Shown here one piece after another: positions 10,577 to 18,289 of a stretch of DNA of 64,000 bases (within the stretch, counting starts at the first letter, position 1; the number at the start of each line of letters is the position of its first letter). This DNA comes from Streptomyces antibioticus (lineage in GTDB: Bacteria; Actinomycetota; Actinomycetes; Streptomycetales; Streptomycetaceae), in the NCBI RefSeq assembly GCF_001514065.1, contig NZ_KQ948422.1, positions 868,001 through 932,000 of the forward strand. Reading direction: 5' to 3'. Made by a program: the position numbers and the translations under genes. The notes below the pieces were generated by a model. The model worked only from the letters and a program-made list of their open reading frames with translations. It was not told the origin of the DNA and did not search any database.

Positions 10577-11019
10577 GCACCCTGCAGGCCACCAACGTCA
10601 CCTGTCCGCACTGCGGGCGCACCAACCGGGTGCCGGCGGTCGCCGAGGGCCGCCCCCGGTGCGGCAACTGCAAGCAGCCGCTGCCGTGGATGGCCGACGC
10701 GGGCGACGACGACTTCGCCGAGGTCGTGGAGCAGTCCACCGTGCCCGTCGTCGTCGACCTGTGGGCCACCTGGTGCGGCCCCTGCCGCATGGTGAGCCCC
10801 GCGCTGGAGAAGGTCGCCACCGACCTCGCGGGAAAGATCAAACTGGTCAAGGTCGACATAGACAAGAACCCGCGCCTGGCACAGCGGTTCGAGGTCCAGG
10901 CGGTACCGACGCTGCTGGTCCTCGACCACGGCGTGACCGTCGCCCGGCAGGCGGGGGCGGCGCCCGCCCCCGTGCTGCGCCAGTGGGTGGAAGAGTCGAT
11001 CACTGCCCGGAAAGGATGA
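10573..11019 (+). CDS. Thioredoxin 2 (TrxC-type) with N-terminal zinc ribbon
   Basis: 148 aa. Residues 10-40 hold paired cysteines CPHC and CGNC, the zinc-binding N-terminus that distinguishes TrxC from TrxA. The thioredoxin fold follows, with [10 protein letters not shown] (redox Cys68 and Cys71), VDIDKNP and the cis-proline loop [11 protein letters not shown] protein-disulfide reductant, usually linked to oxidative or heat stress. The ATG overlaps the clpB stop by 4 nt. The reductase-like protein encoded two genes downstream lacks the classic redox cysteines, so how this thioredoxin is recharged is open. Confidence 0.94.
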   Translation: MSTLQATNVTCPHCGRTNRVPAVAEGRPRCGNCKQPLPWMADAGDDDFAEVVEQSTVPVVVDLWATWCGPCRMVSPALEKVATDLAGKIKLVKVDIDKNPRLAQRFEVQAVPTLLVLDHGVTVARQAGAAPAPVLRQWVEESITARKG

Positions 11020-11024
11020 TCCGG

Positions 11025-11288
11025 ATGACCCTGCACGCAGACCCCCACCTCGCGCTTGTGCGGCCGGTCCAGCCGCAGACCTCAGAAGGCTGTCAGGAGT
11101 GCCTGCTGCTCGGCTCCCCATGGGTCCACCTCAGGCTCTGCCTGACCTGCGGCCACGTCGGCTGCTGCGATTCCTCGCCGAACCGGCACGCCCGCCTGCA
11201 CGCCGCCGCCGACGGCCATCCGATCGTGGCGTCGCTGGAGCCCGGCGAGGACTGGCGCTGGTGCTTCGTCCATGAGGCGTTCGTGTGA
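11025..11288 (+). CDS. UBP-type zinc-finger protein
   Basis: 87 aa, essentially a single ZnF-UBP domain. The cysteine/histidine pattern GCQECLLLGSPWVHLRLC, CGHVGCCDSS, NRHARLHAAADGHPIV and WRWC matches the domain that in eukaryotic deubiquitinases binds the ubiquitin C-terminus. Bacteria of this type have no ubiquitin, so the ligand is unknown. ATG 11025 is chosen because AAAGGA lies 8 nt upstream; ATG 11016, overlapping the thioredoxin stop, is also in frame. The stop overlaps the next start (TGATG), placing it physically between a thioredoxin and a reductase-like protein. Confidence 0.85.
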   Translation: MTLHADPHLALVRPVQPQTSEGCQECLLLGSPWVHLRLCLTCGHVGCCDSSPNRHARLHAAADGHPIVASLEPGEDWRWCFVHEAFV

Positions 11289-13069
11289 TGCCCGGCGACG
11301 AGAAGCGGCCCGGCGCAGCACCCGTGCCGGACGAGACGGAGCGGAGCGTCCCCTTCGAGACTCCCGACCTCTACGGTGCCTATCCCCGCTTGTCGGACGA
11401 CCAGACGGCCCGCCTGGCGGAGCATGGCCGGCGGCGCGCTGCCGACGCCGGTGAGGTGCTGATCCGGGAGGGCGAGCCGTGCGAGACGTTCTACGTCGTC
11501 CTCAGCGGTTCGGTCGCCATCGTCGAGGGCTACGGCACGCCCGAGGAGCACCTGCTGCGTGTGCACGGCCCGGGCCGCTTCATCGGCGAACTCGGCCTCC
11601 TGAACGGACAGGTGGCCTTCTACACCGCCGTGGTCAGGGAACCCGGCGAGATCCTCGCCCTGTCCATGGACCAGCTGCGTCACCTGGTGACCCGCGACTC
11701 GACCCTGGGTGATCTGGTGCTGCGCGCCTGCCTGGGCCGCCGGGCTCTGCTCGTCGGGCAGGGGGCCGGTTTCCGCATCATCGGCTCGCGCTACTCGCCC
11801 GACACGCGGCGGCTGCGCGAGTTCGCCGCCCGCAACCGGCTGCCGCACCGCTGGATCGACCTGGAGACGGACGAGGAGGCCGAGGCGCTGCTGCGGCGCT
11901 TCGGCGTCGGTCCGGAGCAGACACCCCTCGTCATCTGGCGGGACACGACCCTGCTGCGCAATCCGAGCAACGCCGAACTGGCCCGTTTCATCGGCCTGCC
12001 GTCCTTGGAGCCGGGCAACGGCCGCGGCGATCTCCTCATCGTCGGCTCCGGTCCGGCCGGTCTCGCCGCCGCGGTGAACGCCGCCTCGGAGGGCCTCGGC
12101 ACGACCGTGGTCGAGTCGCTCGCCACCGGCGGCCAGGCCGGGACGTCGTCCCGCATCGAGAATCTGCTCGGCTTCCCTTCAGGCATCTCCGGCGCCGAAT
12201 TCACCGAGCGAGCCGTGCTCCAGGCAGAGAAATTCGGCGCCCGGATCAGCGTCCCGGCGGAGGCGGCCCGGCTCGAACGGCGGGACGACCACTACGCCGT
12301 CGGGTTCGCCGACGGAAGCGAGGTCACCGCCCGTACCGTCGTGCTGGCCACCGGCGCCCGCTACCGCCGCCTCCATGTGCCCGGCATCGAGCCGTTGGAG
12401 GGCACGAGCGTCCACTACTCGGCGACCCTTTACGAGGCCCAGCAGTGCCAGGCCGACCCGGTGGCGGTGGTCGGCGGCGGCAACTCCGCGGGCCAGGCCG
12501 TGCTCTTCCTCGCCGGATACGCACCGCAGGTGTATCTGCTCGTCCGCGGGCCGAGCCTCGAAGCGCACATGTCCCGCTACCTGATCGATCAGATCGAGCG
12601 CCACCCCCGAGTGCGGGTCCTGCTGCACACCGAGGTGACCGAGGCACACGGCGACAAGACGCTCGAGGGGGTCACCGTGGTCGACCACCGTACGGGCGAG
12701 CATCGCCACCTCGAGGTGCGGGCCCTGTTCGTCTTCACCGGCGCCGACCCGCACACCGATTGGCTGTCCGGCGCGCTCGCTCTCGACGCGCGCGGCTTCG
12801 TGCTCACCGGGGCGGAGGCGCAGGCCTGTTCCGTTCCCGAAGTGTGGCAGAGCCAGGGCCGCGACTGCCTGACGCTGGAGACCAGCCTGCCCGGCGTCTT
12901 CGCCGCCGGCGATCTGCGCAGCGGCTCGGTGAAGCGCGTGGCCTCCGCGGTCGGCGAAGGCGCGATGAGCATCCACTTCGTGCACCGCTACCTGGGCCAC
13001 ACGGCCGCACCCGGCGGCACCGACAGCTCCCCGCACACCCGTCCGAAGCAGTCCGCCTGGCTCGCATGA
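11288..13069 (+). CDS. Cyclic-nucleotide-binding domain fused to a thioredoxin-reductase-like flavoprotein
   Basis: 593 aa in three parts. Residues about 35-150 form a Crp-type cyclic-nucleotide-binding fold (AGEVLIREGEPCETFYVVLSG, GRFIGELGLLNGQ). Residues 155-235 look like a thioredoxin/glutaredoxin fold without cysteines (SRYSPDTRRLREFAARNRLPHRWIDL). From about 245 there is a TrxR-like FAD/NADPH enzyme: VGSGPAGLAAAV binds FAD, VVGGGNSAGQA binds NAD(P)H, and GVFAAGDLRSGSVKR closes the FAD site. The redox motif CxxC that normally precedes the GGGxSA loop is replaced by SATL (after SVHY); only one cysteine (QQC) is nearby. It may therefore pass electrons directly, as ferredoxin-NADP reductases of this fold do. 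Related fusions are common in actinobacteria. ATG 11288 overlaps the UBP-finger stop. Confidence 0.85.
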   Translation: MPGDEKRPGAAPVPDETERSVPFETPDLYGAYPRLSDDQTARLAEHGRRRAADAGEVLIREGEPCETFYVVLSGSVAIVEGYGTPEEHLLRVHGPGRFIGELGLLNGQVAFYTAVVREPGEILALSMDQLRHLVTRDSTLGDLVLRACLGRRALLVGQGAGFRIIGSRYSPDTRRLREFAARNRLPHRWIDLETDEEAEALLRRFGVGPEQTPLVIWRDTTLLRNPSNAELARFIGLPSLEPGNGRGDLLIVGSGPAGLAAAVNAASEGLGTTVVESLATGGQAGTSSRIENLLGFPSGISGAEFTERAVLQAEKFGARISVPAEAARLERRDDHYAVGFADGSEVTARTVVLATGARYRRLHVPGIEPLEGTSVHYSATLYEAQQCQADPVAVVGGGNSAGQAVLFLAGYAPQVYLLVRGPSLEAHMSRYLIDQIERHPRVRVLLHTEVTEAHGDKTLEGVTVVDHRTGEHRHLEVRALFVFTGADPHTDWLSGALALDARGFVLTGAEAQACSVPEVWQSQGRDCLTLETSLPGVFAAGDLRSGSVKRVASAVGEGAMSIHFVHRYLGHTAAPGGTDSSPHTRPKQSAWLA

Positions 13070-13135
13070 CGCCCAGCGGGCCACGACATCACGTGAACAA
13101 GTCATCACGAGAAGAAGAAGAAGGAGGCGATGGCC

Positions 13136-13633
13136 ATGGCCACGCCCGTCCGGCGTCACCGCGGTGGCGCACTGCAGGACAGGCCCGTCGGCTGGGCGCG
13201 CAATCCACTGACGGAGTTCGATCAACTGCTCAGCGAGATGAGCGGGCTGATGGAATCCACGGTGGGAAGCGCGGCGACCGCAGTCGCGTGGACGCCCCTG
13301 GCGGATGTCACGGAGTCCGACGGCGCCTTCCATATCGAGATCGAGCTTCCCGGCGTCAAGAAGAAGGACATCGACGTCGAAGCGAACGGTCAGGAGCTGG
13401 TGGTCACCGGAGACATCAAGAAGAAGGAACGCAAAGGCGTCCTGCGCCGGAGCACCCGCCGCACCGGGTCCTTCGAGTACCGGTTGCGGCTGCCAGGAGA
13501 GATCGACACCGAAAAGATCAATGCGCGGATCTCGGACGGGATGCTCGACATCACCGTCCCCAAGGCCGAGGTCGCAAGGCCCCGGCAGATCGAGATCAGC
13601 GAGACGAGTGAAAGCGCCGGGAGCAGCGGCTGA
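13136..13633 (+). CDS. Hsp20 / alpha-crystallin small heat-shock protein
   Basis: 165 aa. The alpha-crystallin domain spans about residues 50-145: WTPLADVTESDGAFHIEIELPGVKKKDIDVE, GQELVVTGD, the A-x-x-x-n-G-v-L equivalent ARISDGMLDITVPKAE, with a short N-terminal arm and a C-terminal tail. An ATP-independent holdase that keeps unfolding proteins accessible to DnaK/ClpB. The AAGGAGG ribosome site ends 8 nt before ATG 13136 but only 2 nt before ATG 13130, so 13136 is preferred. It lies 66 bp after the flavoprotein gene and could be on the same transcript or have its own promoter. Confidence 0.93.
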   Translation: MATPVRRHRGGALQDRPVGWARNPLTEFDQLLSEMSGLMESTVGSAATAVAWTPLADVTESDGAFHIEIELPGVKKKDIDVEANGQELVVTGDIKKKERKGVLRRSTRRTGSFEYRLRLPGEIDTEKINARISDGMLDITVPKAEVARPRQIEISETSESAGSSG

Positions 13634-13641
13634 GTCGCGAA

Positions 13642-13678
13642 CGCCGTGGGACCGGACACACCGTTCGGCCCCACGGCG
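13642..13678. terminator. Intercistronic hairpin after hsp20
   Basis: CGCCGTGGG (13642-13650) pairs perfectly with CCCACGGCG (13670-13678) around a 19-nt loop that can pair further. It starts 8 nt after the hsp20 stop and ends 19 nt before the next ATG. No T-run follows, so it could terminate, attenuate or protect the hsp20 mRNA end. Confidence 0.6.
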
Positions 13679-13697
13679 GAGCCTGAGGGAGGCAGCG

Positions 13698-14090
13698 ATG
13701 AAATACGACGGATTCCTCGCCCGGGTGCGCGAACGAGGCGAGTACAACAACCTGGAAGAGGCCGCGGACGTCTCCCACTCCGTGCTGCAAGTCCTGGCCC
13801 AGCGCATCAGCCCGGGAGAGATCAAGGACCTCGCATCGCAGCTGCCCGATCCGCTGGGACAAGTTCTGCACGATGCCCTACCTCAACAGGCGCGGAGCTT
13901 CGGAATCGAAGAGTTCTACCGCCGGGTCGCCGTGCGCACCGGTGCCCGGCCGCGCACGGCGCAGTGGGACGCCTCCGCTGTCCTGACCACCGTCGCCGAC
14001 GCTGTCACCGGCGGAGAACTGAACCAGATCATCAGCCAACTCCCCTCCGGTTACGCGCTCCTGTTCGGCAAGGCCGACCTCGCGGACTGA
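13698..14090 (+). CDS. DUF2267 family protein
   Basis: 130 aa. Two similar halves: EEAADVSHSVLQVLAQRISPGEIKDLASQLPDPLGQVL and a second one ending TTVADAVTGGELNQIISQLPSGYALLFG. This paired A..V...L...I...E...L..QLP..... pattern is DUF2267, a small helical family of unknown function often found next to Hsp20 or universal stress genes. ATG 13698 has GAGGGAGG 7-8 nt upstream. Its 3' end faces the DUF1931 gene with 19 nt between stops. Confidence 0.82.
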   Translation: MKYDGFLARVRERGEYNNLEEAADVSHSVLQVLAQRISPGEIKDLASQLPDPLGQVLHDALPQQARSFGIEEFYRRVAVRTGARPRTAQWDASAVLTTVADAVTGGELNQIISQLPSGYALLFGKADLAD

Positions 14091-14109
14091 GCCTGTGAAG
14101 CGCTGTCAC

Positions 14110-14559
14110 TCACAGCAGGAGGTCGAAGACGGCTCGGGCCTCGTCCCAGTGCTGGGTCTGCGGGTTCTTCAGGTCGGGATGGAGAACCTTGAAGCACTTG
14201 GCCAGGGCCAGGCTGAGTCCGCCGACGATGTCCGGATAGGCCGCCTCGGTCTCGTCGTCGGGCGCGCGGTCCAGAGCGGGGTGCGCGGCGAGCTGTTCCA
14301 GGATCGGCTTGAGTTCCACTTCCTGGTCGATCTTCCGGAAGTGGTGAATGCTCTCCTGCAGGCCTTTCGTGATCGGCAGGTCACAGGTCCGGATGATGTC
14401 GCGCCCGTTGGCCTTGGCAGTGGCCTGGGCGACGGTCAGCAGGTCGTAGAGCTTGGCGTCGACGAAATCGCTGTAGCGCTTGAGATCGTTCTTGTCGACG
14501 TCCAGCCCGGCGGCCGCCCGGAAGAACTTTTCGAACCTGGCGATGGACATCACGGTCAT
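14110..14559 (-). CDS. DUF1931 (pseudo-dimeric histone-fold) protein
   Basis: 149 aa. The sequence shows two successive helical units: FEKFFRAAAGLDVDKNDLKRYSDFVDAKLYDLLTVAQATAKANGRDIIRTCDLPIT and a second one around LEQLAAHPALDRAPDDETEAAYPDIVGGLSLALAKCFKVL. This is DUF1931, whose solved thermophile members (Aquifex and Thermus) have two histone folds in one chain. The A.A.GR..I...D.P order in the first half resembles helix 2, loop and helix 3 of a histone. DNA binding is not established for the family. ATG 14559 has GGAGG 7 nt upstream. It is transcribed towards the chaperone operon and may be a monocistronic stress gene. Confidence 0.8.
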   Translation of the reverse strand: MTVMSIARFEKFFRAAAGLDVDKNDLKRYSDFVDAKLYDLLTVAQATAKANGRDIIRTCDLPITKGLQESIHHFRKIDQEVELKPILEQLAAHPALDRAPDDETEAAYPDIVGGLSLALAKCFKVLHPDLKNPQTQHWDEARAVFDLLL

Positions 14560-14680
14560 GACGGCAACCTCCGTCTGCGGGCGCCGGGGTGGCTCCCGGC
14601 TCTCTGGGATTCCCCGTCAGCCTGGCCGACGGAGGCGCGCAACCGCATGCGCACGTCGGGCCCAATTAGTTTTTGCGTAT

Positions 14681-14695
14681 TGCCCTGCCAGGGCA
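14681..14695. promoter_or_regulatory. Perfect 7-bp-arm inverted repeat in the divergent gap before the membrane protein
   Basis: TGCCCTG-C-CAGGGCA sits in the 284-bp gap 14560-14843 between divergent genes, just after an unusually AT-rich patch (CAATTAGTTTTTGCGTAT at 14663-14680). The position fits an operator or promoter region for either gene. No adjacent regulator gene is an obvious owner. Confidence 0.35.
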
Positions 14696-14843
14696 GGCCC
14701 TTGCCGGCCTCCGAAGCGGGGTGGCAGGTGGCGCGGCGTGCGAGTGCGGGCCAAGCTGGGTCGGAGCGGGTGCGCACGTTGTTACCTCGGCGGCACCTCT
14801 GGGCACTTGCGATCGAGGGGCAGCCGACGAGAAGGGCCCAGTC

Positions 14844-15950
14844 ATGCGGGTGTCGTCCGAGGGCGTTACGGTCGTGGCTCTCCTGGCAGATCCGGACGCG
14901 CCGACGGAGATCGCGCAGCGCATGGCCGGGACACTTCCGGCTCGGCTCGCCGACAAGTCGGGCCAAGGGCGACGGTTCGACGTCGAGGTGGTCAGTGAGC
15001 CCTTCACCTCGGGGACGGAGGACCCGCCCACCTTGATGCGCCGGATCATGGACCGTGGGCGTGCGGAGAACTGGGACATCGTCGTTGCCCTCACCGACCT
15101 CCCACTGCACTCGAACGGGCGCAGGCTCGCTGTGAACCTCAATCACGAACACGGCCTGGCGCTGCTCTCCCTTCCGTCACTGGGGGGCCTGCGGCTGCAG
15201 TCGAGGGCCCTGCGGGCCGTCGTGGAAGCCGTGCTGGGCTTGACGGGCCCGCAGACCACTGGGGCTGAAGAACCTCCGCGAAGCCGGCCGCTCGCGGGGC
15301 CCTCGGGCACAGTCAGTGAGAAGGAGACCGACGATCTTCGGTACGTCGTCAGCGGACCGCGCGGTTATCTGCGGGTGCTCGTCGGGATGGTCCGCGCCAA
15401 CCGGCCATGGCGGTTGGTGCCGGGTTTGTCGAAAGCCCTGGCGGCCGCACTCGCCACGGGAGCGGTCGCCACCGTGAACTCCACCGTCTGGGGCCTGGCC
15501 GCGTCCCAGAGCACCCCACGCCTCGTGATCGCCACGGTCGGGTCTGTCGCGATCATGATCGGCTGGCTGATCGTGGACGCGGAGCTGTGGCATCGATCGC
15601 CGGAGAGCTCACCGGAGGCGAGGCAGCGGGCACGGCTCTACAACGCCTCGACGGTCATGACCGTGGGGATCGGGGTGCTCGTCTGCTACGTGGGTCTGCT
15701 GGTCATCAACTGGGTGTGGGCGCTGTTCATCCTCAACGACCAGCTCTTCGCCTCCGTGACACGAAACCCACTGCACGCCGAGGAGTACTGGACGCTCGCC
15801 TGGTTCGTCGCTTCGGTCGCCACCGTCGGCGGGGCGCTGGGATCGGGCCTGGAGAGCGACGAGGCGATCCGGGCGGCCGCCTATTCCAAGCGCGAACAGG
15901 AACGTCGCCTCGCCCTCCTGGGCGATCAAGACGACCAGTCCTCGAAGTGA
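14844..15950 (+). CDS. Membrane protein of unknown function
   Basis: 368 aa. I do not recognise the family. The N-terminal half (about 150 residues) is soluble and begins GVTVVALLADPDAPTEIA, with a central NWDIVVALTDLPLH and NHEHGLALLSLPSLGG; the alternation of short hydrophobic strands suggests an alpha/beta domain. The C-terminal half has four predicted membrane segments (around LAAALATGAVATV, LVIATVGSVAIMIGWLIV, VGIGVLVCYVGLLVINWVWALFIL, WFVASVATVGGALGSGL). ATG 14844 has AGAAGGG about 9 nt upstream. The FUSC-family transporter starts 4 nt after its stop, so the two are probably co-translated and work together. Confidence 0.7.
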   Translation: MRVSSEGVTVVALLADPDAPTEIAQRMAGTLPARLADKSGQGRRFDVEVVSEPFTSGTEDPPTLMRRIMDRGRAENWDIVVALTDLPLHSNGRRLAVNLNHEHGLALLSLPSLGGLRLQSRALRAVVEAVLGLTGPQTTGAEEPPRSRPLAGPSGTVSEKETDDLRYVVSGPRGYLRVLVGMVRANRPWRLVPGLSKALAAALATGAVATVNSTVWGLAASQSTPRLVIATVGSVAIMIGWLIVDAELWHRSPESSPEARQRARLYNASTVMTVGIGVLVCYVGLLVINWVWALFILNDQLFASVTRNPLHAEEYWTLAWFVASVATVGGALGSGLESDEAIRAAAYSKREQERRLALLGDQDDQSSK

Positions 15951-15954
15951 ACCG

Positions 15955-18213
15955 ATGAACCCGGGCGCGGTGCCGTCAGGAGGTGGCGGCTCTGCCGACG
16001 CCACCCGGCAGAGCGTTCCGGCCGGGCTCGCGCCCATGACGTGGCTGCGGGCCTTCCGGGAGGTCGTGCGATCCGGGCTCACGATCGAGGAGACGCGGCT
16101 GGAGCCTCTGCTCGCGTTGCGCACGGCCGCCGGCGTGGCGATCGTCATCGGGCCGACGCTGTGGCTGGTCTCCCCTGCGTATGCCGCGTCCGCCGCCCTC
16201 GGTGCCTACTCCGCGGGTGGGGCCACCTTCCAGCGCACGTGGCGTCCGCGCAAGGTGATCGCGCTCGGCGCGGGCGCCGGGCTGGCCCTCAGCACCTTCG
16301 TGGGCTACCTGGCGGCAGGACGACTCGTGACGTTCCTCCCGCTGCTGGCCGTGTGGGCCTTCGCCGCGGGCATGGCGTGGGCCGTCGGATCGACCGCCGG
16401 GATCGTCGCAGCTACGACCGTGGGCAGCATGCTGGTGACCGTCACCCTGCCCACGAGCGTCGGGCGAGCCCTGGAGCACACCGGGATCATCGCGCTCGGG
16501 GGCGTGGTGCAGGCCGTGCTGATCCTGCTGTTCCCGATCCGCCGCTGGGGTGCGCATCGTGACGCGCTCGCCGACGCCCTGGCCGCCGTCGCGGACTACG
16601 CCCGCCGGCTGAGGCACGACCCGACCGCCCCGTTCGACCCGGAGCCACTGATGACGGCCCGGGACGCGGCCGCCGTGACGCCATCACAGGCCCGAACCCG
16701 TCCGCCCGTCCTCCACGGCCCCCGGGGCCTCGCCGAGCGTATTCGGCCGGTCGTCGCCGTGCTCGCCGACCCGGACGTCGGCGCCCCAGCGGAGGGACCC
16801 GGGCGGGACCGCGCGCGGGAGCTGCTCAACGCGGCCGCCGACGTCCTGGACGCGGCCGCCCGTTCGATTCGCCGCGGCACTCCCGCCGGCGTGCCGCCCG
16901 GGAGCACGGACGCCCTTCGTGTCGGCGACGAGCACGAGGTACTGGAAGGGCCCGCCCGGCTGGCCGCCGAGCGTCTCGTGGAACTGCTCGGCGAGGCGCT
17001 GGAGATCGCCGGGAGCGGCGGCGCGCCCGGAACGGCGCCCACACCGCCCGACCCCGCGGACGCCGCCCGGTTCCTGGTGCGCCCGACGATGTTCCGGCTG
17101 GTCCCGGTCATCGTCCGGGCGGTGCGCCAGGAGCTCCGCTGGGACTCCCCGGTGTTCCGGCACGCCGTCCGCCTGGCGGCCGTGGCCACGGCCGGCTATC
17201 TGATCGCCGCCCGGCTGCCCCTCGGCCACGGCTACTGGGCGCCCATCGCCTCGGTGATGGTGATGCGGCCGGACTTCCACCGGACGTACGCGCGTGCGGT
17301 GGCCCGCCTCGCCGGGACCCTGGCGGGGGTCGCGCTCGCCACCGGCATGGTGCGGGCCCTGGGCCCGGACGCCCAGGTGTTCGGCGCGCTGGCGGTGGTC
17401 TCGGTGGGCTTGTCGTACACGCTGATCCGTACCGGCTACGCCTACTCCCAGTGCTTCACCGCCGCCTATGTCGTCTTCCTGCTCGGCATGGGCGGCCAAG
17501 GGTGGGAGCAGACGGTCCCGGAGCGGGTGGTGCTCACCCTGCTCGGCGGGGCCCTGGCGATGCTGGCATACGTGGTGTTCCCCGCATGGGAGACGCCCCG
17601 GCTGTCGGGCCGGCTCGCGGACTGGCTCGCCGCCAACGGCCGCTACGCGGCCGCGGTGCTCCGTGGCTACGCCGAACCGACCCGGGAGCGTCGTGCCGAC
17701 ATGCGGAAGGCTCTCCTGGAGAGCAGAGAGGCACGTGCCGCCTGGCAGGAGGCCTACGACCAGGCACAGCATGAACCGGTGCGCCCCAGGGGGTTGACGT
17801 CGCGCGAGGCGGAGGAGGCGCAGGAGGCGCTCAAGGGGTTCGGCCGGGCGGCCATGCTCATGGAGAGCCACGTCCCGCGGGGTGACAGCGGTCTCGTCCC
17901 CGAGGCGGAGCGGTTCGCCGAGGCCTTGGAGGCCGACACCGCGCAGGCGGCGGTCGACCTGCGGGAGCACAGGAATCCGGACTGGGGGCGCGTGGAGGAA
18001 GCGCTCGAAGCGTGGGAGGACGCCGCCGGCAACCGGAGCCCGGTCGTGCGGCGGGAGGCGGAACTGCAGAAACGGGCCTTGGAAGACCTCGCGACGGCCG
18101 TGAGCCGCACCCCCCTGGAACGGGACGTCGGTTCTGCTCGCGAGGAGCAGCGGGTGTGGGCCGCCGTCGCGGCGGAAGGTGACGGATCGGGACCCGCCCC
18201 TCGGGATGGGTGA
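15955..18213 (+). CDS. FUSC family (aromatic-acid efflux type) membrane protein
   Basis: 752 aa. Two blocks of transmembrane helices separated and followed by soluble regions: one at residues about 60-200 (IVIGPTLWLVSPAYAAS, VTFLPLLAVWAFAAGMAWAVG) and a second at about 395-545 containing the FUSC signature region (GHGYWAPIASVMVMRPDFHRTYARAVARLAGTLAGVALATGMV). The C-terminal 200 residues are charged and helical. Relatives such as fusaric-acid resistance proteins and AaeB export aromatic acids. No membrane-fusion protein is nearby, as expected for an actinobacterium. The substrate cannot be inferred. Confidence 0.82.
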   Translation: MNPGAVPSGGGGSADATRQSVPAGLAPMTWLRAFREVVRSGLTIEETRLEPLLALRTAAGVAIVIGPTLWLVSPAYAASAALGAYSAGGATFQRTWRPRKVIALGAGAGLALSTFVGYLAAGRLVTFLPLLAVWAFAAGMAWAVGSTAGIVAATTVGSMLVTVTLPTSVGRALEHTGIIALGGVVQAVLILLFPIRRWGAHRDALADALAAVADYARRLRHDPTAPFDPEPLMTARDAAAVTPSQARTRPPVLHGPRGLAERIRPVVAVLADPDVGAPAEGPGRDRARELLNAAADVLDAAARSIRRGTPAGVPPGSTDALRVGDEHEVLEGPARLAAERLVELLGEALEIAGSGGAPGTAPTPPDPADAARFLVRPTMFRLVPVIVRAVRQELRWDSPVFRHAVRLAAVATAGYLIAARLPLGHGYWAPIASVMVMRPDFHRTYARAVARLAGTLAGVALATGMVRALGPDAQVFGALAVVSVGLSYTLIRTGYAYSQCFTAAYVVFLLGMGGQGWEQTVPERVVLTLLGGALAMLAYVVFPAWETPRLSGRLADWLAANGRYAAAVLRGYAEPTRERRADMRKALLESREARAAWQEAYDQAQHEPVRPRGLTSREAEEAQEALKGFGRAAMLMESHVPRGDSGLVPEAERFAEALEADTAQAAVDLREHRNPDWGRVEEALEAWEDAAGNRSPVVRREAELQKRALEDLATAVSRTPLERDVGSAREEQRVWAAVAAEGDGSGPAPRDG

Positions 18214-18259
18214 CGGCTCCGGCGGCGGACGGATCCTCGGCGTGCGGCGGCTCCCGGAT

Positions 18260-18282
18260 CGGCCCGGCCGCACACCGGGCCG
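18260..18282. terminator. Bidirectional hairpin between convergent FUSC and ABC genes
   Basis: CGGCCCGG (18260-18267) pairs perfectly with CCGGGCCG (18275-18282) over a 7-nt loop. It lies between two facing stop codons (18213 and 18290), the position expected of a shared terminator. No T-tract is present. Confidence 0.6.
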
Positions 18283-18289
18283 ACGGGAT

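Noticed and set aside
14093-14115. CTGTGA/TCACAG hairpin between DUF2267 and DUF1931 stops
   Set aside because: Only six base pairs and it overlaps a stop codon; too weak to call a terminator.
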